From Ignelater luminosus (taxonomy: Eukaryota; Arthropoda; Insecta; Coleoptera; Elateridae), in the NCBI GenBank assembly GCA_011009095.1, contig VTPC01005692.1, positions 67,213 to 131,212 on the forward strand: a stretch of DNA of 64,000 nt, given 5' to 3'. Within the stretch, counting starts at the first letter, position 1; each line of letters begins with the position of its first letter. The position numbers and the translations under genes were made by a program. Below are positions 37,723 to 49,628 of this stretch, piece by piece. The notes below the pieces were generated by a model. The model was not told the origin of the DNA and did no database searches. It worked only from the letters and a program-made list of their open reading frames with translations.

Positions 37723-39289
37723 CATTGATGGACAAAAATATTGCATATTTTTAATTATATCAATAAATTCAGAAAAATGTGAATTTTTCTCCTTGGAATA
37801 TCACTTTTATGTAACGTTATTATTTTAGAAGGCTGTGAAAAACATTTGATTTGTTTATGTTTTAGCATTTGTCATAATTGTGCTGTTTTGTGAAAGTTGT
37901 GGAAATAGTGCGCTTCCTTGTTAAACATTATAAACGATATTTTTGAGTAAATTTGGTTTTGCTCTATTTTTTTTTTGTTGCTTTATGTGATATTAAAAAA
38001 CTTTTGTAAAACGATGCCGCGAAATAACTACAGCAAAGAATTGGATGCCGTAAAAATGGTAACTTTATGGTAAGAAGGTTACAGAAAGATTACAGACAGA
38101 AACAATATTGCAAGAATTGTTCAATTAAATCAATCTACCGTTTCTCGGATTATAAAATAGTACCAGGAAACTGGAAATTATAAAAGAAGGGTAGGGAAAA
38201 GACGAAGAAGGTGCAGATGGTCGCTTTGTTTAACTTCAGCCTTTAAGAAATCGTGAGCTTACATCCTCTCTATTAAGAATTGAACTGCAAAACGTAAGAA
38301 GGGTTACTGTTAGTTCTAAGACGATAAGGCGAAGGTTAAAAGAAGTCGCTTTAAATGCCAGAGTACCTGTTGTAGTGCCCCGTCTCTTCCAACAACACAA
38401 AAGGCAAATATTAGAATTTGATAGAGTTCATGCTAATCGGACCATGGAGGAATGAAAGAATATTTGTTTTACTGACGAAACAAGAATTCAATTTTGGAAG
38501 ACGGGCGGACGAAATAAGGTGTATAGAAGAGTCGAAAAGCGTTATAACAGTTGCAATTTGGTTAATAATGTAAGCTTTGGAGGTGGTAGAATAATGTTTT
38601 GGGGTGGTACTAATTGGGATTCACGTACAGAGCTTGTTCGGGTTAACGGAAGAATGACGGCTGAACGATATATTGAAGACATCTTCCAAGAGCATGTTGT
38701 GCCCAATGTTGGAGTTATAGGGTATGAGAGATTTGTGCTAATGCACGATAATGCTTGCCCCCATGTAGCAGCTGCAGTAACACAGTATCTCGATGAGGTT
38801 AACATCAGAACATTACATTGGCTTCCATAAAGTCCCGATCTTACCCGGATCGAACATCTATGGGACATGCTGAAAAGAAGGATTCGGCACGGAAATCCGG
38901 CTCCTACGGCTAGAAATGAACTCAGAATTGCTGCAAGAGGAGAATGGGAATCGATTCCCCAAGAAACAATCCAAAACCTTTTTTCCAGCCTTCCCAGAAG
39001 AAATGTTTCCAGGAGGAAACACGCGTTACTAAAATTCATTTGTTTTAGTATAGACACGTTATTTATAAAACTGTTCAGCTATTATTTATGTGTTATTATT
39101 CTTCTAAAGTTTCTTGTTCAATAAATTGAGTTGTGGATTTTACATACCAAGACTTATTTGCAATGTCCTTGACAGATACATTAATTTAAGCTTAAAAACA
39201 ACAATCCAGCACACTTCGATTTATATTACTTCTCAAACAGAAGAATAAATCAACAATATTAAAGTATGCAATATTTTTGTCCATGAGTG
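37723..39289 (+). mobile_element. Tc1-type element with TA duplication
   Basis: TA at 37721 and 39290 flanks inverted ends: CATTGATGGACAAAAATATT on the left and AATATTTTTGTCCATGAGTG on the right. Length is 1567 bp. The transposase pseudogene between is in the plus orientation. Confidence 0.9.
38013..39052 (+). pseudogene. Tc1 transposase (DD34E), broken
   Basis: It begins MPRNNYSKELDAVKM, but a stop follows within 20 codons and there are more frame breaks to about 38460. The catalytic core then reads in one frame. FTDETRIQFW supplies the first Asp (38474), GGGRIMFWGG is the glycine-rich block, LMHDNACPHVA has the second Asp (38747), and SPDLTRIEHLWDMLK has the Glu (38852). The last two are 34 residues apart, as expected for Tc1. 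One stop (TAA) interrupts the LP-SPDL motif. Not functional. Confidence 0.88.
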
Positions 39290-39291
39290 TA

Positions 39292-39678
39292 GATATCGAA
39301 AAGTACTTGGTCGATGTCGATGATTTTGGGTATACCTATGATCCCACCACAACCCACTTCACTCTTCTCCTCGGTATAGGAGAGGATCCGAAAAAAATAC
39401 TTCTGGATTTGAGTGCCCGAAATCGAGGGTCATGACTCACGAGTAGGACTGCTGTCTGTGGAAGCAGCAGACCATTGTACCTCTGGAGTAGCTGAAGTGG
39501 GGGTTTTAAGTGATATACAAACGCAGTTCGAATAATCATTTTTCTAGTATTTGTATGCAGAATCATTAAAAACACAGATTTCTTCAGTTGTAGGAGGTGC
39601 GTCCAAATCTAAACAAAAAAACCATAGCGCGAAAACGAAAAAAGCTGGGAAGTTGAAAGTCGACGGAGATGAAACTTA
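39292..39678 (+). other. Coding-like stretch of unknown origin, upstream of a MITE
   Basis: Directly after the Tc1 element a 48-codon frame from 39289 (VDIEKYLVDVDDFGYTYD...) ends at 39435. A second frame from 39551 (YAESLKTQISSVVGG...KKAGKLKVDGDE), possibly preceded by a splice acceptor TTTTTCTAG, runs into the MITE at 39679. Composition looks protein-like, but no family was recognised. It could be exons of an unknown gene or remains of an element. Confidence 0.3.
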
Positions 39679-40579
39679 TACAGTGTGTCCATATTTCGAT
39701 GCTCTCGGAAATTCTAAAAGATGCGAAGACGGTTAAATTAGAAAAGATTTGGCTATTTTGGAGATCAGCTTAGTTATGCTTTTGTTTTTTTAAAAAAGTT
39801 CACGGCTTACTAGATATTTTGCTAAACGCGATATTATCTTATTTTTTTTAAAGTGAAATATCTCAAGAACGAGCAAGGATAGAAAAGAACAGCAAAGAGG
39901 GTGTTTTAGATAATTTACTCCGAAACACAAAAAAATTATTTTTGCAATTGTCTTTTGCTTTATTTTGGCGGCGGAACATAAATCCAAAGTTTTTCTAATG
40001 GAACGCCTACTTGGTTTCCATATTATTGAACTACACGCCTTAAATGCTTTTCAGGGATACATGGTTTGACATAGCTATTCTTTTGTTTTACTGAGTTATG
40101 AAGTGAAAATCATTTTTCATCATAGTGTGCCATGACATCTAACACACAAAGTCGTGGAGTTTTATCAAAAAAATTCATTTGTTATGCAAAAATTGCTAAA
40201 ACAAAATAAATACGCTTTTATGGGGCATTAGCTGTTTATTTGATGCTATCTGTGAATGCTCAGTAAAGTATCTTAAAAGCGTCTTTTGTTTTGTTTTAGC
40301 AATTGTTACATAACGAATGTAATTTATCTGACAATAATCAATGATTTTCATATGTTTAAAGCCATGGCAGACTAAGTGGGAAATGCTTTTTATTTATTAA
40401 AAAAAAGGATAATTTTGTTTTTAGCAGATATCTAGTAAGCCGTGAACTTTTTTGAAAAAACAATAGCATGAGTATACTGATCTCCAAAATAGTCAAATCT
40501 TTTCTAATTTAACCGACTTGGTATCTCTTACAATTTCCGAGATCCCAATAGTGAACATCGAAATGTGGATGCACTGTAT
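39679..40579. mobile_element. Palindromic MITE family A, copy 2
   Basis: The whole 900 bp is an inverted repeat closely matching the copy at 13765-14640. The ends are TACAGTGTGTCCATATTTCG and CGAAATGTGGATGCACTGTA. It interrupts a coding-like frame. Confidence 0.88.
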
Positions 40580-42977
40580 AAGGCGAAATCTCGATTTTGG
40601 AACGGGTGGTGCCACTACTTTGCCTTTTCTCCCAATAGCAATGTGTCTATTTTTAAAATGGACATTGATAAGCAGGGTTTACTTTTTAATTATCACTTTC
40701 CCAAGAGGATTTAGATCAAACCTTTGTACATAAAATTTGGTTGTACTGATCCGCAAAGCAGCGGGTGTAATGCACTCAAGTGGCCTGTACAAGCAATATT
40801 GGTTCGTAATGGAGCAAAGTGGGGAGAGTGAAGGACTTAAAGGACACAGTTAGACAAAACCTGAAAGCGTCATCGGAAACCCTTTTTAGAGAGATATTGT
40901 CATCCATTTATACAGAGTGTTTCGCAATAGTTGATAATTCTGCACTAAAATGCATGTTGCTGATGGACGTAGGTGAAAGTTTGTTCATAGTTTCAGCATA
41001 GGTGAACGTTTTTCATAAATATCATCTACTACCGACCAGTTGGGCCCACAAGCATTGCCACTCTGTATTTTCCGAAATATCTTGAAATACAGGAATTTCT
41101 AATTAGTTATCAAGAGAAAATTACTGAAATGGATATGTGAACTGCGATTTAAAGATAAAATTGTATGAATTACATTTCAAGCAAAAACATCTTATGCAAG
41201 TCAAAACAATTCCATCAAACCCAGTACATATACTAAATGTAAATGTCACAAACACTACTTTAATTACTCCGAACGCATCATCCTTAAATGTAAAAACACA
41301 CCTCCGCTCTCGAATATTTTTACTTATGATGTGCCTGTTAGTCCGAATTCACCAAGGAGTGTGCCACTAAAATCTTTTGAAATAAGATTTTAAGATTTCG
41401 ACTCACTTCTACCCTAACTCATGCCTTTGTATTTGCGCCGTATGGAATTTCTGAATTATTATGTGACTTCATTATCTATTTCTGATAGCCGATGTCTTCC
41501 TTGAAATAGTCGGAGGTGAATAACTATCAATACATATATTCTATAGTATACCTGGAAGAATATGACCACGAATTATGTTAAGGATTTATAATAAACAAGA
41601 GAAGTGTCACATGTTACAGGAAAATGTCTAGGTGACTTCAATATCAAAGTATACTAGCTAAACAGACATGTTGGAAACTGAATACAAATGACAGGATCAA
41701 AATAAAAAAAAAATTGCTCGGGAATGTAAAAATTGGAGCAAGTGATGAATTTGATATTAAGCTTACAAAATATTTACTTAAAAGTAAAAAGAATTATCTA
41801 ACTGATTTCTCTTAACATCAGCAACTAATAATATGAACACCAACCTTTTTTTAAACGAGTTCGTTAATCAAGCTATTAGAAAATAAAAGACACCCGTATG
41901 TCAATCTGCTTTCTTCAACGATGCCGACGTGACGTTAAAAAAAGCAATTATTACATAGAAGGTAGAATCCTTCTTATAAATAAATGTTTTGTGAAATGGA
42001 AAACTCTTTCATTTTTCATTGATTAACAGAGACTCAACCAATGTTTATTGAAGGTTGTGTGCCTTGAGAAATCCGTGCAAGAGACATTCCCTGTATACTA
42101 TTTCAGATAATGCAGTTCTTCTTTTTCATGATTATTCCGAGTAGGCTTTTACCATCTTATCTAAAGATAGGCAAATCGCTGCGAAACTCCGAGACTGCGT
42201 GTTTGCAAATCCAACACGATCAAACTGCATTCAAATGGCGCTCTCATTTCGTATTCTACGAGAGTTCGTAGGTATCGCGCACAATCTGGGAAATCGTTGA
42301 CCCCGTTCAATTACAATTCTGCCTTTTGTATGTACTTAGTTCAACAGTATTGGTGGACTGTTAACGTAACTGTACATGACGAGTGGCCAGATTGCATCCA
42401 AGGCACTCTCGCGATTCCTCGATATTACTTCCTGAGATGATTACACCTCATTTGAATGTTTCGCAGCCATACGAGACGCCACGTTGTCTTGCATAATGTG
42501 CATTTTTAATGCGTTAATTATTTGTATGCGATCTGCACAATTTAGCAGCTTTGCTAATTTCGATTCTCCTTCGTATTTGTGTAAATAATTCCGTTCTGGA
42601 TGAAAGGTTCGATCTCACCTATATAGATGAATTGTGCACGATTCTTCGTTTCACATAACCAGACAACGGTTAGGAATGCCAAATATGAACTGCCGGTAGC
42701 GAAATAGTACGACTTGTTTCATGTTCACATGCTCTTGTTTTGGGCTCTTTTTCACAATGTTGTATAATTGAAGAAAATGTGTGATGACCCGTGTTTACTG
42801 ATTTCACGGAGCCGTGAGCCACGGCTTATTAAAGAACACTGAAATGTTTTTGTTTTTCTTCTTAAGCATCTAACAGTACTGATAAATCAGAGTGTTATTA
42901 GGTTTTATTATTATTATCTTTTTTGCAGCTTAGCATTTTATAATGAACAATTTTGTTTTATGGAACATTAAGGAATC
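40580..42977. other. Unannotated region
   Basis: Two overlapping open frames continue for about 40-50 codons immediately after the MITE (40580-40733), possibly the far side of the interrupted coding-like stretch. Beyond that no gene, RNA or repeat boundary is recognised. The patch 42100-42700 is less AT-rich than its surroundings. Confidence 0.35.
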
Positions 42978-43030
42978 AGTTTTAATATTAAACGCGCGAA
43001 AAAGTAATTCGCGCGTTTAATATTAAAACT
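42978..43030. repeat. Perfect hairpin, 23-bp arms
   Basis: AGTTTTAATATTAAACGCGCGAA (42978-43000) is followed by the 7-nt loop AAAGTAA, then by its exact reverse complement (43008-43030). The stem includes a CGCGCG-type core in an otherwise AT-rich setting. Confidence 0.95.
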
Positions 43031-43661
43031 TATAAAGAGTTGATTTTAGTATGTAGCCAAATTATTAAAAATGTTCAAAGTTGAGGTTACATATTTTCTT
43101 CTTCTCTCTGGATTTATATGTATTATTTGAGGTGCGCTTACATTCATATACTTAATTATATATTGTGTAAAATAAATTGAAGCCGCGTATTTTTCTCACA
43201 TGACGCATCTTAAGGCATAAATTCATGGTACAACTTGATATTAACATGAATGAAGAATGTATTCAAGGGCTCTGATCATCATACTTTAGCTGTATCTAAG
43301 AAGGTTGTCAGCAACAAAACTGAAAAACGATAGTTTATAAATTAAAGATTGACCGAATTTCTAATTAGTACTATCACTTTCAGAAATGAGTATTTCCATC
43401 TTCAGTACAATCCATTTTGCGACATCACATGCTATATTTAGATCAGAAAGAAATTTTTTACACTTCCGTCTTCTTTTTAGTCTAGACTAATACACAAATT
43501 CTTCTTCCTTCTTGATATTGCCCATTGTGAAATAGTGAGCTTCACTATTTTTAATATTTAATAGTTTATTTTTATTATTTATGTAAAATAAAGACACACA
43601 ATTAAATTCAACAGCTCTAATAAAAACTTTATTTTTTTAATACATCATACAAAGCCATCTA

Positions 43662-44952
43662 CGAGGGCTGTTTGACGGAAGCGTGACTTTCCGCTAGATG
43701 GCGCTGATATCGGTAAATCGAAAACATTAGCATATACGCCAGTCTTTTAGAGGCTGAACCTCCAAATTTCATGTCAATCTGTGAAATAGTATACATTTGA
43801 CAGTCATAGAAATCAATTAAGTTTGTGCTATTTTGCAAATATGGAAAAACGTGAATTTCGTGTTTTAATTAAACATTATTTTTCACGTGGAAAAATAGTG
43901 AAAGAAACTGAGGAGAAATTACGGAAATATTACGGTGAATCTGCTCCATCGCATGGAATGGTTTCCAAGTGGTTTAATTCATTTAAAACTGGCCGTATGA
44001 GCACTGATGATGGTGAACGCCCCGGGCCCTTACAAACGGTCACTACTAAGGAAATCGTTGACAAAATCCATAATATGGTAATGGCTGATCGACGTTTGAA
44101 AGTGCGCGAGATAGTTGATGCTGTTGGCATCTCAATCGAACGGGTGCATAATATTTTACACGAACATTTGCATATGAAAAAGGTATCGGCAAGATGGGTG
44201 CCGCGATTACTCACAGTGGACCAAATGAGAATTCGTGTTCAACTTTCAAATCAATGTTTGGTCATGTTACAACGTAATCCAGTTGAGTTTTTTCGCCGAT
44301 ATGTGACTGTTGACGAAACCTGGATCCACCACCATACCCCTGAGACAAAGGAACAGTCGAAACAATGGATATCACCAGACGAACGTGCACCAAAGAAGAC
44401 TAAAAATGGTCATTCGGCTAATAAGGCCATGGCGACTATTTTTTGGGATTCTAAAGGCATAATCCATATTGACTATTTGGAAAGGGGTAAAACAATAACT
44501 GGCCAATATTATGCTGATTTATTGACCCGTTTTGATGTTATCTTAAAGAAAAAACGCCCACATTTGGCACGTAAGAAAGTGCTCTTTCATCACGACAACG
44601 CCCCATCTCATTCATCTGCAATTGCGACCGCTAAATTGGTACAATTACGCTACGAACTGCTTCCCCATCCACCATACTCATCGGATCTGGCCCCAAGCGA
44701 CTTTTTTTTATTTCCGAATTTGAAAAAATCTCGCAGGAAAAAAATTCGCATCAAATGAAGAGGTTATTGCTGCAACGGAGGCCTATTTTGACGAGTTGCC
44801 AAAAGAACATTTCTCAGACGGCTTAAAGAAATTGGAAAGTCGTTGGACTAAGTGTGTAGCACTTGAAGGGACCTATGTTGAAAAATAATAAAAAAAATCT
44901 AGGCTAAACCTGTTTTTTATTGAAATGTCACACTTCCGTCAAACAGCCCTCG
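43662..44952 (+). mobile_element. DD34D mariner inserted in the Copia LTR
   Basis: TA at 43660-43661 and 44953-44954. The ends CGAGGGCTGTTTGACGGAAG and CTTCCGTCAAACAGCCCTCG are exact inverted repeats. Length is 1291 bp with a single near-complete transposase gene. Confidence 0.96.
43841..44888 (+). pseudogene. Mariner transposase (DD34D) with one C-terminal frameshift
   Basis: The start MEKREFRVLIKHYF is the usual mariner N-terminus, in preference to the ATG six codons upstream. Two helix-turn-helix regions precede the catalytic core. Catalytic aspartates are D158 (TVDETWIHH), D252 (FHHDNAPSH) and D287 (LAPSDFFLF), with 34 residues between the last two. The WVPHEL signature reads WVPRLL. The frame is open to 44754. 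A small deletion near 44730, in the NLKKWL-G-KF block, shifts it, and the proper C-terminus (EEVIAATEAYFDELP...YVEK) continues in another frame to the stop at 44886-44888. It is one lesion away from an intact ~345-residue gene and thus appears young. Confidence 0.93.
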
Positions 44953-45053
44953 TACTTACATCTAATCTCATATTACTTCGAAAACTATTACATCGAACAA
45001 TCTAACACTCCTCCTCGATTTTTACATTATTAACATTACATTAGAAATCGCGA

Positions 45054-47911
45054 TTACAAAATATTTATCAGTTTTCTCATTCGAGTAAAGTGTTCAATGG
45101 TTAAACTTTTTGTAAGCATATCTGCTAAATTATTTTTTGATTCAACATATTTTACAAACACTTTTCCGTTTGTCACTATGTCTTTAATGAAATGATATCG
45201 AGTGTCTATATGTTTTGTTCTCTTACTGTTTTCAAAAGATCGAGTCATATCTATTGCACCTCTATTGTCTATATACAAAACACTTTTCACTTTTTCATCA
45301 AAATCATTGCATAGTCCTTGTATATTTATTAAATCACATACACTCATAGCTGCTGCAATATACTCCGCTTCTGCTGTAGACGACGATACACATGCTTGTT
45401 TTCTTGAAAACCATGATATTGCGTTTCCACGATAAAAAGTTATACAACCGCTGATACTCCTCCTATCTTCTTTGTTATTTGCCCAATCTGCATCCGAGAA
45501 CGTTTCTAATTCTTTCTTCTCACTTGCTGTATATGTTAGTTCTAAATTTATCGTTTCTTTTAAATATCTTAGTACTCTTTTTGCTTCTCTCCATGCACTC
45601 TTCTTTGGTTTGTCCAAGAACTGGCTTAAATAACTTGTGGCATATTTTATGTCTGGTCTTGATACAGTACTCACAAACATTAAACTTCCAATTAATTCTC
45701 TGTACGGTACTTCAATAGCTTCTTCTTTCATATCTATTTGGAAACCTTTAATCATTGGTGATTTTGCTCCTTTACATTCTTTCCTATTAAATTTTTCTAA
45801 CATCTTCTCTATGTGTCTTTTTTGCGTTATTTTCAAATTATCTTCTTTTCTTTCTATTTCCATTCCAAGAAAGTTATTCACTTCTCCTAAGTCTTTAGCT
45901 TTGGACTTATTTTTAATCCATACAACCCCCTATTCATCTTTAGTACTTTACCTTTTTCTTCTTTTAAACCTTGTGGTATTTTCAGATATACTTCACTATC
46001 GAGTTTACTATTTAGAAATGCAGTTGGTATATCTAACTGTTTTATACTCCATCCATTCTGTACTGCTTTCGCAAGTAAAAATCTTATGGTTGTTAATCTG
46101 GCTACTGGTGAGTAAACATTACTGAAATTATTATTTTCTTGGAAATCTCTAGCAACTATACGAGCTTTTTTAGTTCCGTCTTCCTTCGTCTTAAAAATCC
46201 ACTTTGCATCTATTGCTTTCTTTCCTTCTGGGAGGTTAGTTACTGTCCACGTGTTCATTTTCATATGAGCTTTTAATTCACTTTCAATTGATTTTTGCCA
46301 TTCTTCATCTCTACTTAAAGCTTCTTCATAAGTTTTAGGATCTTCTTCTTCTGCTACTAAACAAAATGCTGTATATAGTTCATACTCATCTAAATATTGT
46401 GGTTTTCTGATTCTTCTCTTACTTTTTGTAGTTGCTTCACCATTTCGTTCATCTTTTCCCTCTTCACTTTCTTCTTTTATGGTTTCTTTTTTCTCTTCAC
46501 TTACACTTTCTTCTCTTATAATTTCTTCTTCTACCTTTTCTTCTCTATAATATACATTTTCTTCTATCTTGTTTACATTATATTTTATTTGCGATTCATC
46601 AAATCTTACATCTCTTGATATCATAATTTCATCAGTTACTGGATTCCACACTCTATATCCATTCTTTCCATATCCAACCATTCTAGTTTCTTGTGCTCTT
46701 TCATCTAATTTGGAATTTATTGGCAGCGTTACTATCCAAGCTTTTGCTCCAAATACTCTTAATTTATTTAATTCTAATTTTCCTATAAATAAATTAGCTG
46801 GAATTTTATTATTAATAGCTGATGATGGGCAACGGTTTAACTGATATGCTGCACACATTATTGCTTCGCACCATAAATGTTTTGGCAGTTCTGTTTCTAT
46901 CATCATTGTTCTAGCTCTATTGTACAGTGTACGGTTTAACCTTTCCGATACACCGTTCTGTTGTGGAGAGTATGGTCGTGTGTATTCAATACTTATACCA
47001 ATCTTTTGACAATATTGTTTGAAATCATTCGATGAAAATTCACCTCCATTATCACATCTTATTCTTCTTACTTTTACCTTCTTCTGAGTGTTTATCTCTC
47101 TGATATAATTCTTCAAATTTTCTGCTGCTTCCGACTTCTGTTTTAATAAGTATACTTTCACAAAATGCGAATAGTCATCTGTGATGGTCTGAAAGTATTT
47201 ATAACCTTCTTTTGAAATAGGTGTGATAGGTCCTGCTATGTCAGTGTATATTAATTCACCTATCATACGACTTCCTGGTTTTATCTGTGATGTGAATGGT
47301 AGTCTAGTTAATTTACTTTTCATGCAAGGTCCACATACCTCTTTGGATGCTGGCAGCTCCATTATTTGTAATCCTTTTCTGTTTAGATGTCCTAAACGTT
47401 GCTGCCATGTATCACTTTTACTACAAATATTTGAATGTGCTTGTTCAAATGATATATTTCCTTGAAATGTAAATAATCCATTCCCTTGCTTACACTCCCA
47501 TGTTTGATTACCTTTTATAATTCTTGCACTATGCTTATCAAATATTATTGTATAATTTCCTTTAATTAATTTCTTCACTGATAATATGTTATGATATACT
47601 TCAGGAACTATTAATGCTTCTATATTTATTTTTCTTCCTCCACTATATATTGTAAGTATGCCTTTTTTATTTGCTTGTAAGATTTGTCCATTAGCTATTT
47701 TGATTTTTATGTTGTTTTCTAATTCTGTCACTGTAGGCATAAATCTTTCCATTTCTTCTTTTATTAAATTTTCTGTTGCACCTGAATCTACTATAAATTC
47801 TATATAATTCTCTTTTATTTCGACATTATTACACATTTGTTCTTCATTCACTGCTAAAAAGTTGAATTTGTGTTTCTTGTGTATTTCGATAATACCCTCG
47901 TCCTCTTCCAT
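45054..47911 (-). pseudogene. Copia pol: protease, integrase, reverse transcriptase (deleted), RNase H
   Basis: From 47911 the frame gives protease (VDSGATENLI), the GAG-pre-integrase zinc region (LGHLNRKG...CGPC), and integrase with catalytic D, D and E in YTDIAGP, RCDNGGEF and NGVSERLNR. The start of the reverse transcriptase follows (KWIFKTKEDG, QLDIPTAFLN, GLYGLK). At 45887 the frame stops, and the next one (45881-45054) resumes at KDLGEVNNFLGMEI. The RT segment containing the YVDD catalytic box has been deleted with a frameshift. RNase H is complete (FSDADWA, STAEAEY, KHIDTRYHFI, NLADMLTKSL). The element cannot encode an active RT. Confidence 0.92.
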
Positions 47912-48584
47912 AAGAGTTATGTTTTTTGGTGCGGCGTTCTGATGCTTTATGTTCCCTTTTATGACATTTGTAGCATTCTATATGCTTTGGTGCACCGAAT
48001 GCTGTTTCTTCTATTGTTTTATTTCCTTTATCTTTTTGTTTAATCTCAGCATCAAGGAGACATGACTTTACAAAATCCAGAGTGATGTGTTTCTCTGCAC
48101 TTATTGTCTCAATGGTTGTTACAACGTTTTCATAACATTCTGGTATCGTAAGTAGAAGGTGACATACTTTGTCAGTCTCTTCCATTATCGTACCAGTTGA
48201 TTCAATATTATTTATATATGTATCAAATTTTAAAACATGGTCTCGCATTTTATCGTTATTTTTACACTTTAATGTTAATAACTGTCTTCGTAAATACAAT
48301 TTGTTGAATGTACTTTTTCTTTCGAATACATTTTCTAGACATTTTCTCATTTCTTTCGCAGTCTTTGCTTTTTTAACACATTCTAAATATTTATCGGACA
48401 GGCATTGCACAATGATGGCCCTAGCTTTTATATCTGACTTTTTATTTGCTTCTGTAACTTCGGATTCTAATACTGCTTCTACACTTTTTTCTTCCACTAA
48501 TAGTTTTACTCTAAATTTTCAATTCGTAAAATTTGTTCCATCTTTTAATTGTGTCAATACATTTAATTCATTCGACGGCGCCAT
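47844..48584 (-). pseudogene. Copia gag, nonsense mutation and damaged zinc knuckle
   Basis: Gag should begin at ATG 48582-48584 (MAPSNELNVLTQL), close to the usual copia start. A TGA replaces a conserved tryptophan about 25 codons in, and the remaining frame is open from 48497 to 47844. The body matches the copia Gag fold (YLRRQLLTLK, DTYINNI). The nucleocapsid zinc knuckle reads CYKCHKREHKASER, so the fourth ligand Cys is replaced by Arg. It overlaps pol by 68 bp in another frame. Confidence 0.88.
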
Positions 48585-48686
48585 TTTGTTTTTCTCTAAA
48601 AATATAACCTTTTTAGTGCAACTTGTAATTCATAGTATTTTCATATTTTCTTCTGCCTTTATTTTTATATTTCTGGGCCCATAACC

Positions 48687-48852
48687 TTTTAATATTTAAT
48701 AATTTATTTTTATTATTTATATAAAATAAAGACACACAACTAAGTTCAACAGCTCTAATAAAAACTTTGTTTTTTAATACATCATACAAAGCCACCTACT
48801 TACATCTTAATCTCATATTACTTCGAAAACTATTACATCGAACAATCTAACA
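48687..48852 (-). repeat. Copia 5' LTR
   Basis: 166 bp starting (minus strand) TGTTAGATTGTTCGATGT and ending TTAAATATTAAAA directly before the primer-binding site. It is near-identical to the split 3' LTR, consistent with a fairly recent insertion. Confidence 0.9.
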
Positions 48853-48857
48853 ACTAT

Positions 48858-49628
48858 AATTCTAGGATGGACAAACTACCTCTACAGTAGACGTGGTTTC
48901 TAAATAAATGACAAGACAGCTTGAGCAGGCCTTCTGTTCTAGTTTATTTTGATGATTGAAAATTAAAACAGTTAGGTTGGTGGCCATTATTAATATTAAA
49001 ATACCGGAGACACAAAAGGGCCTAAGTAAAAGATACGGGAAATCCATTAGCAGCATTTACTGGTGGTATTAGCGGTGCGACATTGACAGTAAGTGATTCC
49101 GTTATTGAAAATACTGTTGGTAACTATTCAAGGTGGAATAGGATGAAAAGTAGAGAGAAACTGCGCAAAAGCCCTGAAATTTTTGCTGGAACCATTGCTC
49201 GCTGATGATGATGATATCAATGTTGATTCCCCGCACCAAGGCAGGAGGCCAGAATAGGCTCTTTCTAAGACCGTTCGGAGTGGATAGACCAATGCGGCTT
49301 AGTAGTAGTTGGTGGCAGACAGTTGTTGGTAGCCGGTATCTTGTGATTGGAGCACGGCATTGTTGGAATGGCAGTGGTACGTTTTTGTTGTGGTAGTCTG
49401 GCGGTCTGGTCTGTGTCAACTAAGGTGGTGGTTTGGTCATCCGGATGCACGTGCAATACACATTATGGTTGTGATATATAAGTATTACGCTGCAGCAGAT
49501 AGTGGGCTGGATACGGATTGGATTATCGGACGCTCCTAATGGGATAGATGGACATACAAATGATCTTTCGCAAGGTGTTAGGACCATACACGACACTGTG
49601 ATAGGGGAGACTGGTGTATTGTATTGTA
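48858..49628. other. Unannotated region left of the large foldback
   Basis: It is less AT-rich than its neighbours, with GT-rich runs between 49280 and 49460. The open frames on both strands (49102-49456) overlap each other and show no recognisable motif. No feature is called. Confidence 0.35.

Larger units (their letters stand above)
43549..45007 (-). repeat. Copia 3' LTR, split by mariner
   Basis: The two parts, 43549-43661 and 44955-45007, add up to 166 bp and match the intact LTR at 48687-48852 with few differences. The mariner plus its duplicated TA accounts for the interruption. Confidence 0.92.
43549..48852 (-). mobile_element. Ty1/Copia LTR retrotransposon with a nested mariner
   Basis: A 5-bp target duplication ACTAT (43544-43548 and 48853-48857) flanks two LTRs of 166 bp. 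Gag-pol reads right to left. Next to the 5' LTR (right side) the minus strand carries GGTTATGGGCCCAG, the copia-type primer site complementary to an internal piece of initiator tRNA-Met. A purine-rich tract (GAGGAGGAG) precedes the 3' LTR. A mariner (43662-44952) lies in the 3' LTR, so the element is about 4.0 kb without it. Internal pseudogenisation makes it non-autonomous. Confidence 0.93.

Noticed and set aside
38542..39057. 171-codon minus-strand frame over the Tc1 element
   Set aside because: The plus strand encodes the DD34E transposase; the minus frame has no family features.
39292..40733. Continuation of Smg6 (exon 11) in the frames around MITE copy 2
   Set aside because: Phase-2 joining from exon 10 gives a quick stop, and the residues do not resemble the SMG6 segment that should follow HGKLITKIG.
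41137..41370. 77-codon plus frame
   Set aside because: No motif, no neighbouring exon and no repeat context; expected by chance in this length of DNA.
45202..46844. Several plus-strand open frames across the Copia element
   Set aside because: They are antisense to clear pol domains and are hydrophobic by codon mirroring; not separate genes.
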